The notes beneath the pieces are model-generated. The model made no database searches and was not told the origin of the DNA. It saw nothing but the letters and a program-made list of their open reading frames with translations. Below, piece after piece: positions 42,849-55,500 of a stretch of DNA of 64,000 nt. The stretch lies in NCBI RefSeq assembly GCF_009905375.1, contig NC_133657.1:434001-498000 (forward strand), written 5' to 3'. The DNA comes from Apium graveolens. Taxonomy: Eukaryota; Streptophyta; Magnoliopsida; Apiales; Apiaceae. Both the position numbers and the translations under genes were made by a program. How positions within the stretch are numbered: position 1 is the stretch's first letter; each line of letters starts with the position of its first letter.

Positions 42849-43534
42849 TACATGACTCATAGTTGTTTCTTGGGTAATGAGTAATAAGCATCATCATCCA
42901 GGGTAATTGGGTAATACGCATTTTTGTCACATTTGTCTATTACACATTGGTGAAATGGGTGTATTATGTATGTAATAGTAGACTGTAATGAGTTGAGATG
43001 TATAATTTGAGTGGTTAGGAATGAGTTAGATTTTTTATGATACGTATTTAGGATGTGGGTAATAGGCTGGTAGTTTTGACCTCCCACCCCCAAAACTGTT
43101 ATTTTGGTAAAGATATGACATTTCTGTGATAAAAATGTCATTTTTTCCCGAAATTACAATGGTAAAGAAGATAATATATACTAACACTAAATCGTATGTC
43201 ATACATATTTTAATTTTATTTAGATTTTTGAAATATCAAATATTATATAATGTTAACATATATTATAAAATTATTTAATTAATTCAAACCGATCCGACCC
43301 GACTCAACCTAATTCAAACTGATGAAAAATAATAGGATTGAGTTAAAAAATTTCAAACCGATCTAATTAAATTAGGGTGCAAATATGTCTAAACCCTTTA
43401 TGAACGCTCCTAATTGAACGTAAGATTCGTTGAGTCTCGCTATTAGTTTATACAAGTCTATACACGTAAAAAAAAGCGTGAAAAAAGTGTATACCAAGAA
43501 AATAAAAGCATTCAAAGATGGTTGAAGCACAACA
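42849..43534. other. non-coding between two divergent LTR-like ends
   Basis: Contains GTAATACGCATT near 42913, like the 25270-25390 words, and near 43390 a TTTATGAACGCTCCTA stretch. The latter is the inverse of the GGAGTGTTCATGAG word in the dispersed repeat at 24848 and 45285. It may be the other end of the same hAT-like element, but no matching target duplication was found. Confidence 0.4.
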
Positions 43535-44935
43535 TGTAACAACCCGACTTTTCGTACTATTAATCACTCGGTCAGATAATCAAAATAAAAATCAAATTTC
43601 ATAAAATCTTAGAATAAAAATTCAATATAGCACAAAATTATATAAATTCAAACGTGAAAATAAATAATAAAATTCAATGTAAAATTTAAATCAACAAAGA
43701 CGCAGCTCCTCAAATTCAAATAGCTAAAATCTAGAATTTTATTAATTGACATAACTCCCACTAATCCAATCCAAATGCAACACCCGATATTGGTACCGGA
43801 AAATCATAAATAATGAGCTACACAACCCAGTAAGAGAACTAATCGAACTAACCAGTGGATCAAGTATGTTTTTAAAATATTCATTAAATTTCCGTAGTTC
43901 AAAATTCACAATTTCATAGTCCGTAAATCATAGTTTCAGAATCAGAAAGTCAAATATATAAATAAATTCCACAGTTCGCTAAGGTCAGAAATACCCGGTG
44001 ACACAGTATCATACGTTCATAGGTGTTAATAATGTGGCCCTTACTAAGGTATCATAAATTGTGCAAGCACGCCCTAGTAAGGTATCGTAATCTAGTTCTA
44101 GAACCATACGCAATTACTAACGGGTTCAAAAGGTCATAGCTAGCTGGGAATTCCTATTTCTAAAATAGCATTCTTGATTCAAATTTTCGTAACAAAACAT
44201 TTTAAAAAATTTCTATTATAAAACAGTTAAAAATATTCGGAAAGTGCGAAAAGTTAACTTACCTTAACAGAGACAATTCCTTAATAATAGCACGAATTGA
44301 TCCTATATAATATTTCACAATAATTAATAATCATGATCAGCTTCGGACAAATTAGAAAACCTTCACACATATATAATCCTTTTTAAAATCGCATACATGT
44401 ATAATTCAAAATATCAACCTACTTCACAAATCAATAACGAAGCAAAATTTAATAATTGATGTACAGGATCCTCAGTCCACCTACATGCTCACATGTATCT
44501 ACATTAACTAACATATACACAAATTGTAGTCAACCTAATAAGAATGCCATATAATAATATAACAAATCATACAAACCAGGGAACATGCCCTCTGAATAAA
44601 TATACATAAAAATGAGTTCCGATTAATAAAAAACTCATTCTTAATTTAATAATTATGAAAAAAATAATTACATATTTTAAATAAAAAATATTGATTAATC
44701 AAAACAGTAATACTAATCAAAAAAAAATTAAAAAATACTAATCAAAAATATAAAATTTAGCATGCATCATTATTCATACACAATTAATATAAATAATCAA
44801 ATTTATAACACCGACCCGTGAATAAAAGAATAGAATTTCTAATTTGAATAATAATGAATTCCAGAAAATCTTTGTGAACTAAATGGCATGTTAAGCATAT
44901 ATGTTCGTTGCTAATACTAGTGTTCACGGCAAATC
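43535..44935 (-). repeat. probable gypsy LTR fragment
   Basis: Starts TGTAACAACCCGAC and resembles the plus-strand start of long gypsy LTRs (including CAACACCCGATATTGGTACCGG near 43780). The far end is missing; a SINE lies in it and the dispersed repeat begins at 45225. Confidence 0.4.
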
Positions 44936-44951
44936 AATTAAATAACCCCTA

Positions 44952-45091
44952 TTGAGCGCGATTAGATAGCTCAAGTGGTTAAGGGCTTATCTCTTGTCGT
45001 CCCAGGTTCTGGGTTCGATTCTCGCTCACCTCCGAGATTTGTTAGGACAGATACTCAATTGTAAGACATATAAGCCAAATTAGTCAAAAAA
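44952..45091 (+). mobile_element. tRNA-derived SINE, about 140 bp, intact
   Basis: Perfect 16-bp direct repeats AATTAAATAACCCCTA at 44936-44951 and 45092-45107. The body starts TTGAGCGCGATTAGA and has an A box (TAGCTCAAGTGGTTAAGGGC, 44967-44986) and a B box (GGTTCTGGGTTCGATTCTCG region, 45005-45024) of an RNA polymerase III promoter. A non-tRNA 3' part and a short poly(A) tail follow. It needs LINE reverse transcriptase to move. Confidence 0.85.
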
Positions 45092-45224
45092 AATTAAATA
45101 ACCCCTACAATGCTTGCTTGTACAACTAGAGAATATAAACACATAAGTACAAGAGATGATTATTAGGAGCGTACCTTTTTCTTTTCTCTTGCCATCAAAA
45201 AGCTGAACTATGAACTCATGATTA

Positions 45225-45421
45225 TTTATTAAAGACATGGGTTAAATTATCGGAAAAATGAGGCATCAAAAGAACCATTTCAACTGGGAGTGTTCATGAG
45301 TTCGCCAAATTGACCAAACCAAATGAAATCAACCCAACCTTGTTTTCGGCCGATCAATTTGATTCAACAAAACTCGATATTTAATTGGGTTAAAAAAAAT
45401 TCAAATCTACTTAAATGAGTT
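45225..45421. repeat. dispersed repeat, copy 2, cut by the SIRE-type insertion
   Basis: Matches 24783-24978. The match ends at TAAATGAGTT, directly where the copia LTR starts. The rest of this repeat copy should therefore lie beyond the right edge of the window, after the element. Confidence 0.8.
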
Positions 45422-46466
45422 TGTTATACACAACAACAACAACAATAAGATTGTAGCGGGGGGTTGAATACAATCTTTCTAATTTCAAATTTTTCTCAAT
45501 TTAAAATTATGCAGATGGTAATTCAAAGACATGAATAAGAGCATACAAATTTAAGAACACAAGGTCTTTAAAATTTCAAGTGGATTGTAATAATTCCACC
45601 TGAGTAGTTGTATTGAGAAATCTGTGATATTACAAAGTAATACACAGCTACTAGTTTCAGTACAAAGCTTTTAAAAATGAAACTCTAAGTATTTTGCTTG
45701 AACTGTGTTTCTTAAGCTATAGTACTGCTACAACTTGACTTTATATATTAGCAAAGTTTTACAAACCTATCAAGTTAACAGATAAAACAAATTATATAGA
45801 AGTGATAGGTTTGCTCCTTCTCTTGCTCCTTAGCTTTCTACTTTGGTATTCTGGGACTGCAACAAATTACTTTTCAAGTCTCCAAAGTGCATAGCTAAAT
45901 ATAGCAAGTTTCTTCTCGATCCCATTTATCAATGGCTCTTTGCACTCTGTCACCTGTCCATCAACCCATGTGCTATTTCTACTTTATCTGCTTTTAAGGA
46001 AGTGTCTCTGTCAACTGCTAATTTATTCCTCATCCGTTGATGCTATACTCTTCATCAACTGATAATGATTAGTCGTTGTTGCGCACTTAGCCGTTGACAG
46101 TCACTTGAATAGCCGTTGTTGGGTTGATTGTTTTAGCCGTTAATAGCTTTATTCACATCCGTTGATCCATTCTCATAGCCGCTGATTCTTTGTCACTTAG
46201 ACAGAATTACAAGATATCTAATATTTACAATTAATCAACCTATTCTGAATATCAAATAAGTAGTCAACATGACTTAGAGAATGTTCAAATTCTATCCTAT
46301 CAACTGCTAATTGATCTAGTGAATAGTATAGTGACATAATCATATCCATTGATAGCTTACCTCATCAACTGCTAAATAGCAATTGATGAGTTACAAAAAA
46401 TAGTTAACGCATATTACAAATAAGTTAAGTGTTAAGTTATCATCATCAAACACATATTCCCTAACA
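45422..46466 (-). repeat. 3' LTR of the SIRE-type element
   Basis: Plus strand TGTTATACACAAC to ..TATTCCCTAACA, 1045 bp. About 11 copies of the words AGCCGTTGA/ATCCGTTGAT and TCAACTGCTAA lie in 46000-46400. ORF 45843-46040 has no domain. Confidence 0.8.
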
Positions 46467-46605
46467 ATTTCCCCCAATTAATGACTGATAGAATAACAAC
46501 CATAAATTCAAGGAACTGATGAACTTATACAAATTTGACAAGACAAATAATAAATTCATAATATTGAGCTTCAGAAATAAGTATGTACAAGCAAGAAAGA
46601 AAGAG

Positions 46606-46953
46606 TTACAATTTTTTGGAAGTTGCTCCTCTAGTCTGAGCTGATTGTCTTTGATTTGCCTTCCTTTCCTCTTAATTATTCCTCTCCACCCGTTGTTGCA
46701 GAATTTTATGAAACACCTTCTCTTCTTCTACTTCCAGATTTAGCTTTTCTTGAAGATAGATAAGGGTTTTATTAGTTGCAGTTCTTAGCTGGTCATGAAT
46801 TCTGAAGAATCTTCTAGCTTCACCCTCATCCCTAAACTCCATCATTAACCATGGTTTTGAATGGATGGTTTGACTAGGCAGCTGAAGTCTTCTTGGCAGT
46901 GTAGCCCCTATACCCTATTCTCTCTTGATATCTTCAATTCTCTTGGTCACTAC
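46606..46953 (-). pseudogene. extra ORF of the SIRE-type element, C-terminal piece
   Basis: In frame with the part at 57042 across the gypsy insertion: TKRIEDIKRE, a stop (TAG), then RRLQLPSQTIHSKPWLMMEF, DEGEARRFFRIHDQLRTA, a coiled-coil-like LYLQEKLNLEVEEEKVF region and a second stop before the terminal TAA (46606-46608). No function is known. Confidence 0.7.
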
Positions 46954-49900
46954 TGTAACGCCCCCAAATCCGGGGTCAGAGGATTTGGTCGTCACTATGA
47001 AACCTCAATCCAAAATAACCTGTTTAATCAAAATTAAATGCCAACGGAAGATATTTAGCATAAATGACCCCAAACTAATCCAAGATCTTTTAAGGTTACA
47101 GTTCTAGAAACAAGATATCCAAATTCCACAAATAAATTTTTCACTTTCTTTTAAAACTCATTTCAATAAATTCCAACTCAAAACTAAACCCACTAGTATA
47201 ACTTCGAAATGAAGTATACTAGGCCCAAATAAAATATACAACTATATATAATATAATATAAACAACTTTATACAATAAAACTTACACTAGTCCGTAAACC
47301 CTGGACCAACCACCTTCCAAAAGCTTCTTCTTTGCTTCCTCGAATTACGCAGCTAAACAGCGCAAGCTAATCCTCACTGGAGGTTAAATTTGAAAACAGG
47401 CAAGTATGAGCGAAAGAAATGCTCAGCAAGTTAATTATAACATATATAGGGTCGTCTTGATATAAAACCGACATCTGCATCAGCGCAGAACATTTAAAAA
47501 TCATAATTGCTGAATCATAAAATTATAGTAGTGGAACCCCAGAATTGATTCCTTAATTGTATTCAAAAACCCTTTTTATATTTTCCAGCGACGTGCTTCA
47601 GCAATACTTTGAATCATAACGAGAATAAAACTCGTAAAACAGTGTTTACGGAAATATCGTAAACCACAATAACATGAAATAATGATTATGGATTGAATCA
47701 TAAACTTTACTCAAAACTCAACTCTTGATATTAATACTTATTTTGTTGTCATATCAAATTAGATATCAATACGAACTTTGATGCTCACAACACCCATACT
47801 GAAGTCAACATCAATCATCTATACTAATACCACCTTTGATATTTAACAACAACGTAAGTATCCACAAAATCAGAAACTGAATCAAAGCCACAATTCACTT
47901 TTAATCCAAAACAGAATCAGTACTTTTAATCCAAAAAGAATCAGTTGATAAATTATTTATTCTATGAATATCAAAAATGATATGATAATTTAGATTAGGA
48001 TCATTCTCCGACGGACGTACGATCACATGTTGATCAGCCCGTGTGATAGCACAAGGTCATGATTCATAGAAACGTGACCCCAAAAACACGAGTACTCAAA
48101 CAAAAAGGCATAACTAGCCTGTGGCAAAATGGTGTCATAATATTTCATATGGCACTTAGAAATAGCCCTCCGCTGGACCGTCCGTCCCGGTCACTTACGC
48201 AATTATGATCCAATCTTAAAACCTTTTATTGAAATGGGGTCATAATAACCGACACCCGAAATAATTTTATTCCCCCAATTCTTGGGTATGAATATTCGCA
48301 ACCAAATCACTTTTCTCAAAATCCCAAAACATTTATAAATCCAATAATTGGATAAGTAAAATCACTTGACTATTTTGAACATAGAATAGCATAGGGTACT
48401 TGCGTAAACAGAATAATTTAATTCAGCGATATGTAAACCATTTATCGATTCTAAACTGAGATAGGGAAAACAATACTTGCATGATACGATTCAAAATAAA
48501 GATCACTTGAATAATAAGTGATGATAGAAATACTTGCATAATATGATTTGAAATAAACGTCACTTGAACGATAAGTGAAGTCAGGGATACTTGCATACTG
48601 TGATTCGAAATAAAAATCACTTGAACAATAAGTGAAATCAGGGGTACTTGTATAATATGAATCGAATTAAACGTCACTTGAATGATAAGTGAGGTTAGGA
48701 TACTTGCCTTTGGATTTTAGCAGTTAGTCACACTCGCAATGACGCATCTATTCGGACATTCTGTATTAAAGTATCACCGTCTTGCTTTTCAACACCTTAC
48801 TGATATGCTGCTCCTGCGATTGCTAGAAGCCAGATATCCACTTCCATTTCATCTCACTCTTTATCCAACACCTTGTCCTGATCAACTCGAATGATCCGCA
48901 TCTATAATTAAAATATAGAACTTTAATTGTCTAATCGATAACCACTCGACGAACTGCACGTCAAAAGCCTATCGTCTACCCATATGATAGCCCACACATA
49001 ATTATATCAGCCAAACACAGGAATCTTGACCCACATATGCACATAATTCACATAGCACGTAAGCACATAATCCACGTATCACATAATTCATATCACATAT
49101 GACTCAGTTCGTAAAAAGGGTCGACTCGATACGTTTAAAACTGAAATCGGGTCAAAAATATGATTTATCGATGAATAATCGACTCAGAATCATTCGTAAA
49201 ACAAGCGACCTTTCAAAACAAAAGGATTTGGGTTTTGAAAGTATTTTTATTGAAAGCGGAATATTTTTCTGAGTCTGTACGCGTTCGTTTCGTATTAAAC
49301 GGATGAACGGTTGATTTATTATGAATTTTTAAACATTTTTCGGAATTAAAACGGGCTTCCGAATCATTTTATAATTAAATAATAGGGCTCGAACACTCAA
49401 AAATAATTTTATAAAAATTATCGAGCTTGGAAAATAATTTAAAATAATATTTTAAAGCTCGAACTATTTTTCACAATTTTTAAATCAAAGTAAATAATTA
49501 AATCTAATTATTAAATCAATTTAAATCAATTAATAATTAATTAAGTTAATTAATCAATTAATATTAAATTAATCGATTAACTAAAATAATTAAAAACTAA
49601 TTAAAATTAATTAATAAAATAAATCAGATTTATTTTTGAATTAAAATGAATTTTGGAATTAAAATAATAATTTTAGGAATTAAAATGAATTTAGAGATTA
49701 AATAATGGATTTTGAATTATTAATAAAAATAAAACCCAAAAACACTTTTTAGAAATCCAATTAGGGAAAATGGGGATCAAAACCGGGTATATTTTTCAAC
49801 CCAGGCGGGTCGTAACCGGGTCACGAAGAACCCTAGAACCGACCGGGAAATCTGCAGAATCCGGTGATCTGCGATTTCCGGCCGAGTTCCGGCCAAGGCT

Positions 49901-51447
49901 CAACAGCCAACAAGTCAACAGGAATCAATCAGGTTTAATGCTCAAATCGTTCCTTATTATTCCAGAAACTCTCAATCAACTAGAAAACATTCAAACATTC
50001 TGCAGAGCTTCGATTCCGATCATAATGCAACAAACCGGCGAGCAAGTCCGGCGAAGATCGAACACAACAATTCGTAATCCAAATTCAACAATTAACATCT
50101 TAAAATGAAGCTTAAGACATGTATAATCAGTTCATATCATCAAAATAATCCAAAAATCACTCAATAAGAAACCCCTAATTTTCGAATAAAAACCCTAAAA
50201 TCGAATTTTGAAAATTACTAATCGTTTGAATGATTTGATGGCTTAAACAGAAAGAACATGAAAATATGAACGTTTTGGTTACTCATACTTCAAATTCTGA
50301 AGTCTGCATCACCCTCAAATTTGGGTTTGATTCTCAGAAATCTTCAAGAACACCAAGAACACATATTCAAATAATTTCCAGAAAATTCAAACCTTAATTT
50401 CTATATGATATTGAACTCTATTTTTGAAGTATAATATACCAAATTGACCAGAAAAACATGCTCTACAACATGGAAGCATCAAATCACATCAACAACATCA
50501 AGAACAAAAATTCGTAATTTAATTATCAAATAATTCGAATATAAATAATTAAATAAGAAAATTACTGTGATTTCTGGGCAGAAACTGATGATTGATTCAG
50601 AAAGAAGATTTCGAGAGCTTCGTTTTGATATGCTGCACGCCCGAATCGGAGTTCGATAACGCCTTCGTTCGTGTGTTTGATTCTCGGGAACGTATCGGTT
50701 TTCTCGGGTTTTTCTCTGTATTTACGGTGTTTTAACTGGTTGCAAATGAATAAACGGAATAAACGAAATAAGAAATAGGCTATTTATATTTATGGAATAT
50801 TGGATCGTTCTGGATCGTTTTGGATCGTTTTGGATCATTAAATTAGTTGCTTAGCCGCTAAGTAACTGCAATAACGATCTGATTCAATACCAAAATTGGA
50901 TAATTATCAAAACCGAGCTTTTTATAAAATACTTTATACGAAAATAATGTAATAATATCCCGTCTTTTGAAAATACGGGTTTCGTTGGTTCACCGAAATG
51001 ATTATCGTATCGAAAAACTTGCGCCGGGCCGCGCACGGGTCAAACCGTAATCCGGATCGAAAAAGTCAAAACACGGAAAATGTCCGGAATTACCAGATTA
51101 GGTTAGGAAGGAGTTTTCGGAAGAGTTTCGGGTTGTAAAAACGCAAAAAACGGTTGAAGTCGGACGATTCCCGGCTTTATAAAATAATTTTGGTAATTAT
51201 TCAGAAAATAATTAATAATTCATAAATTAATATAAAATCATCTAACAGTCCAAAAATTACCAGAAAAATATCACAATTATCTATATTTTATTCTGGACAT
51301 ATAATAATTCAAATACTCAAATAATGTCACATCTAAACACCCAAACATCAATTCCACTTATCAGATAATTCACCAAAATTCACCTAAAATCACATAAACA
51401 ATTCCAAATAATTATAAAAATAATATCTGAAAATATGGGATATTACA
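46954..51447 (-). repeat. 3' LTR of the LARD-like element
   Basis: Contains a 57-bp tandem repeat (48473-48709), a TGGATCGTT triplet repeat near 50810-50835, and an ORF (49770-50108) that is repeated in the other LTR and has no domain. Confidence 0.95.
48473..48709. repeat. 57-bp tandem repeat with a conserved hairpin, four copies
   Basis: Each unit starts (A/G)TACTTGCAT and contains TCACTT-N7-AAGTGA, a 6-bp inverted repeat kept in all four units while the surrounding bases vary. The same array is at 54063-54299 in the other LTR. Confidence 0.9.
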
Positions 51448-52543
51448 ATCTACCCACCTTATAAGGATTCCGTCCTCGGAATCAGCAGAAGAAAGCACTA
51501 AGGGTTTTCTAACCAATTTCCCATCACACCGCCTTACTTTGACTTGACCAGGATACTCAACTTAACTTGATTGGCATACCTTCGAATATTTGGAATAATA
51601 AAATCATGGAGTTTCAAAAAGAAAAGAATCTGATGCCATAACGGAACCAAAATCTGAATTTGAGAAAAATATTGTTGAAATAAAAGAATAACTGAGAGAT
51701 CAATATGACCAAACGAACTTGGTATTGCGTGTCTAAATTAAGACACTACTAAAGGTTGTTAACCTTCATGTATTCACAATACACACAAGTGATGGCGTCC
51801 CATCCAACTCCTATCACACAGACAGGTATACCTTGTGTCCCTTATATTTAAGGTTGTTCATCTCAGTCAGAATAAAAGAATATCAAAGGAATTCAAAATC
51901 AAATGAATAAAACTGAAAGGATTTCAAAGATGATAATTCTGAAGGAAATGAAATCCAGAGAACAAAATTCTGACACCAAATGAGCAACTGGTGTCACATC
52001 ACCAAGAAACTATCCACCAAATAAGAAAAGTGGAATTTATTAACATAACTTGACAGAGCTATCAAAACCTGAAAAATAGGCTTCATGACAACCTCTGGCA
52101 CATTTAAAACACAGTTATGATTGAAAATGAGTGTTAGGGAATATATCCTCTAACAATTACTTCTTTTTGAGAGATGTCAAGAGGAATTATAAAAAAGAAG
52201 GTATTACCAAGGTCTTAATATTTATTTTCTATTTGAATTCTTCTGTTGACTCGTCACCCAATTCTAGACACTTCTTCAAGTTCCAAGGATATCGATAATC
52301 TTCATCGTCGTCAAAACGTAGTAGCCTCGGAAGATTCCACCATAGAAGTTTGCAGCTTCCCGGAGTTCCATCCAGCTCAACACAGCCATCTCGAATGAAT
52401 GCGCCTATCTTAGCTTACTCGTTGGTACTATATCCAATAGTCCAACAGGAACTCGATATGAGCTCAAACGTCCTCACATAGCTATACACACTCCTACACA
52501 CTCTCGTTTCTAGTTTACTATAACCTCAGCTCTGATACCAACC
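51448..52543 (-). other. non-coding core of the LARD-like element
   Basis: Polypurine tract on the left (reverse of ATCTACCCACC, 51448-51458). The primer site reads TTGGTATCAGAGCTGAGG just inside the right LTR (about 52524-52541, minus strand). Between them no gag or pol motif was found in six frames. It shares a CTATCACACAGA word with the 13.5-kb gypsy element. Confidence 0.8.
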
Positions 52544-55500
52544 TGTAACGCCCCAAAATCCAGGGTCAGAGGATTTGGTCGTCACTATGAAACCTCAATC
52601 CAAAATAACCTGTTTAATCAAAATTAAATGCCAGCGGAAGATATTTAGCATAAATGACCCCAAACTAATCCAAGATCTTTTAAGGTTACAGTTCTAGAAA
52701 CAAGATATCCAAATTCCACAAATAAATTTTTCACTTTCTTTTAAAACTCATTTCAATAAATTCCAACTCAAAACTAAACCCACTAGTATAACTTCGAAAT
52801 GAAGTATACTAGGCCCAAATAAAATATACAACTATATATAATATAATATAAACAACTTTATACAATAAAACTTACACTAGTCCGTAAACCCTGGACCAAC
52901 CACCTTCCAAAAGCTTCTTCTTTGCTTCCTCGAATTACGCAGCTAAACAGCGCAAGCTAATCCTCACTGGAGGTTAAATTTGAAAACAGGCAAGTATGAG
53001 CGAAAGAAATGCTCAGCAAGTTAATTATAACATATATAGGGTCGTCTTGATATAAAACCGACATCTGCATCAGCGCAGAACATTTAAAAATCATAATTGC
53101 TGAATCATAAAATTATAGTAGTGGAACCCCAGAATTGATTCCTTAATTGTATTCAAAAACCCTTTTTATATTTTCCAGCGACGTGCTTCAGCAATACTTT
53201 GAATCATAACGAGAATAAAACTCGTAAAACAGTGTTTACGGAAATATCGTAAACCACAATAACATGAAATAATGATTATGGATTGAATCATAAACTTTAC
53301 TCAAAACTCAACTCTTGATATTAATACTTATTTTGTTGTCATATCAAATTAGATATCAATACGAACTTTGATGCTCACAACACCCATACTGAAGTCAACA
53401 TCAATCATCTATACTAATACCACCTTTGATATTTAACAACAACGTAAGTATCCACAAAATCAGAAACTGAATCAAAGCCACAATTCACTTTTAATCCAAA
53501 ACAGAATCAGTACTTTTAATCTAAAAAGAATCAGTTGATAAATTATTTATTCTATGAATATCAAAAATGATATGATAATTTAGATTAGGATCATTCTCCG
53601 ACGGACGTACTATCACATGCTGATCAGCCCGTGTGATAGCACAAGGTCATGATTCATAGAAACGTGACCCCAAAAACACGAGTACTCAAACAAAAAGGCA
53701 TAACTAGCCTGTGGCAAAATGGTGTCATAATATTTCATATGGCACTTAGAAATAGCCCTCCGCTGGACCGTCCGTCCCGGTCACTTACGCAATTATGATC
53801 CAATCTTAAAACCTTTTATTGAAATGGGGTCATAATAACCGACACCCGAAATAATTTTATTCCCCCAATTCTTGGGTATGAATATTCGCAACCAAATCAC
53901 TTTTCTCAAAATCCCAAAACATTTATAAATCCAATAATTGGATAAGTAAAATCACTTGACTATTCTGAACATAGAATAGCAGAGGGTACTTGCGTAAACA
54001 GAATAATTTAATTCAGCGATATGTAAACCATTTATCGATTCTAAACTGAGATAGGGAAAACAATACTTGCATGATACGATTCAAAATAAAGATCACTTGA
54101 ATAATAAGTGATGATAGAAATACTTGCATAATATGATTTGAAATAAACGTCACTTGAACGATAAGTGAAGTCAGGGATACTTGCATACTGTGATTCGAAA
54201 TAAAAATCACTTGAACAATAAGTGAAATCAGGGGTACTTGCATAATATGAATCGAATTAAACGTCACTTGAATGATAAGTGAGGTTAGGGTACTTGCCTT
54301 TGGATTTTAGCAGTTAGTCACACTCGCAATGACGCATCTATTCGGACATTCTGTATTAAAGTATCACCGTCTTGCTTTTCAACACCTTACTGATATGCTG
54401 CTCCTGCGATTGCTAGAAGCCAGATATCCACTTCCATTCCATCTCACTCTTTATCCAACACCTTGTCCTGATCAACTCGAATGATCCGCATCTATAATTA
54501 AAATATAGAATTTTAATTGTCTAATCGATAACCACTCGACGAACTGCACGTCAAAAGCCTATCGTCTACCCATATGATAGCCCACACATAATTATATCAG
54601 CCAAACACAGGAATCTTGACCCACATATGCACATAATTCACATAGCACGTAAGCACATAATCCACGTATCACATAATTCATATCACATATGACTCAGTTC
54701 GTAAAAAGGGTCGACTCGATACGTTTAAAACTGAAATCGGGTCAAAAATATGATTTATCGATGAATAATCGACTCAGAATCATTCGTAAAACAAGCGACC
54801 TTTCAAAACAAAAGGATTTGGGTTTTGAAAGTATTTTTATTGAAAGCGGAATATTTTTCTGAGTCTGTACGCGTTCGTTTCGTATTAAACGGATGAACGG
54901 TTGATTTATTATGAATTTTTAAACATTTTTCAGAATTAAAACGGGCTTCCGAATCATTTTATAATTAACTAATAGGGCTCGAACACTCAAAAATAATTTT
55001 ATAAAAATTATCGAGCTTGGAAAATAATTTAAAATAATATTTTAAAGCTCGAACTATTTTTCACAATTTTTAAATTAAAGTAAATAATTAAATCTAATTA
55101 TTAAATCAATTTAAATCAATTAATAATTAATTAAGTTAATTAATCAATTAATATTAAATTAATCGATTAACTAAAATAATTAAAAACTAATTAAAATTAA
55201 TTAATAAAATAAATCAGATTTATTTTTGAATTAAAATGAATTTTGGAATTAAAATAATAATTTTAGGAATTAAAATGAATTTAGAGATTAAATAATGGAT
55301 TTTGAATTATTAATAAAAATAAAACCCAAAAACACTTTTTAGAAATCCAATTAGGGAAAATGGGGATCAAAACCGGGTATATTTTTCAACCCAGGCGGGT
55401 CGTAACCGGGTCACGAAGAACCCTAGAACCGACCGGGAAATCTGCAGAATCCGGTGATCTGCGATTTCCGGCCGAGTTCCGGCCAAGGCTCAACAGCCAA

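Noticed and set aside
24848..43405. a single hAT element spanning 18.5 kb with matching ends
   Set aside because: The end words are inverted and similar, but the flanking 8 bp (ATTTCAAC and ATTGAACG) do not match, so one insertion cannot be supported.
44957..45030. a working tRNA gene
   Set aside because: A and B boxes are present but the cloverleaf does not close, and the unit ends in poly(A) with a target duplication: it is a SINE.
49770..50108. 112-codon ORF as a gene (also 55360-55698)
   Set aside because: It lies in both copies of an LTR, has no domain, and its neighbourhood is non-coding; identity of the two copies reflects the young LTRs only.
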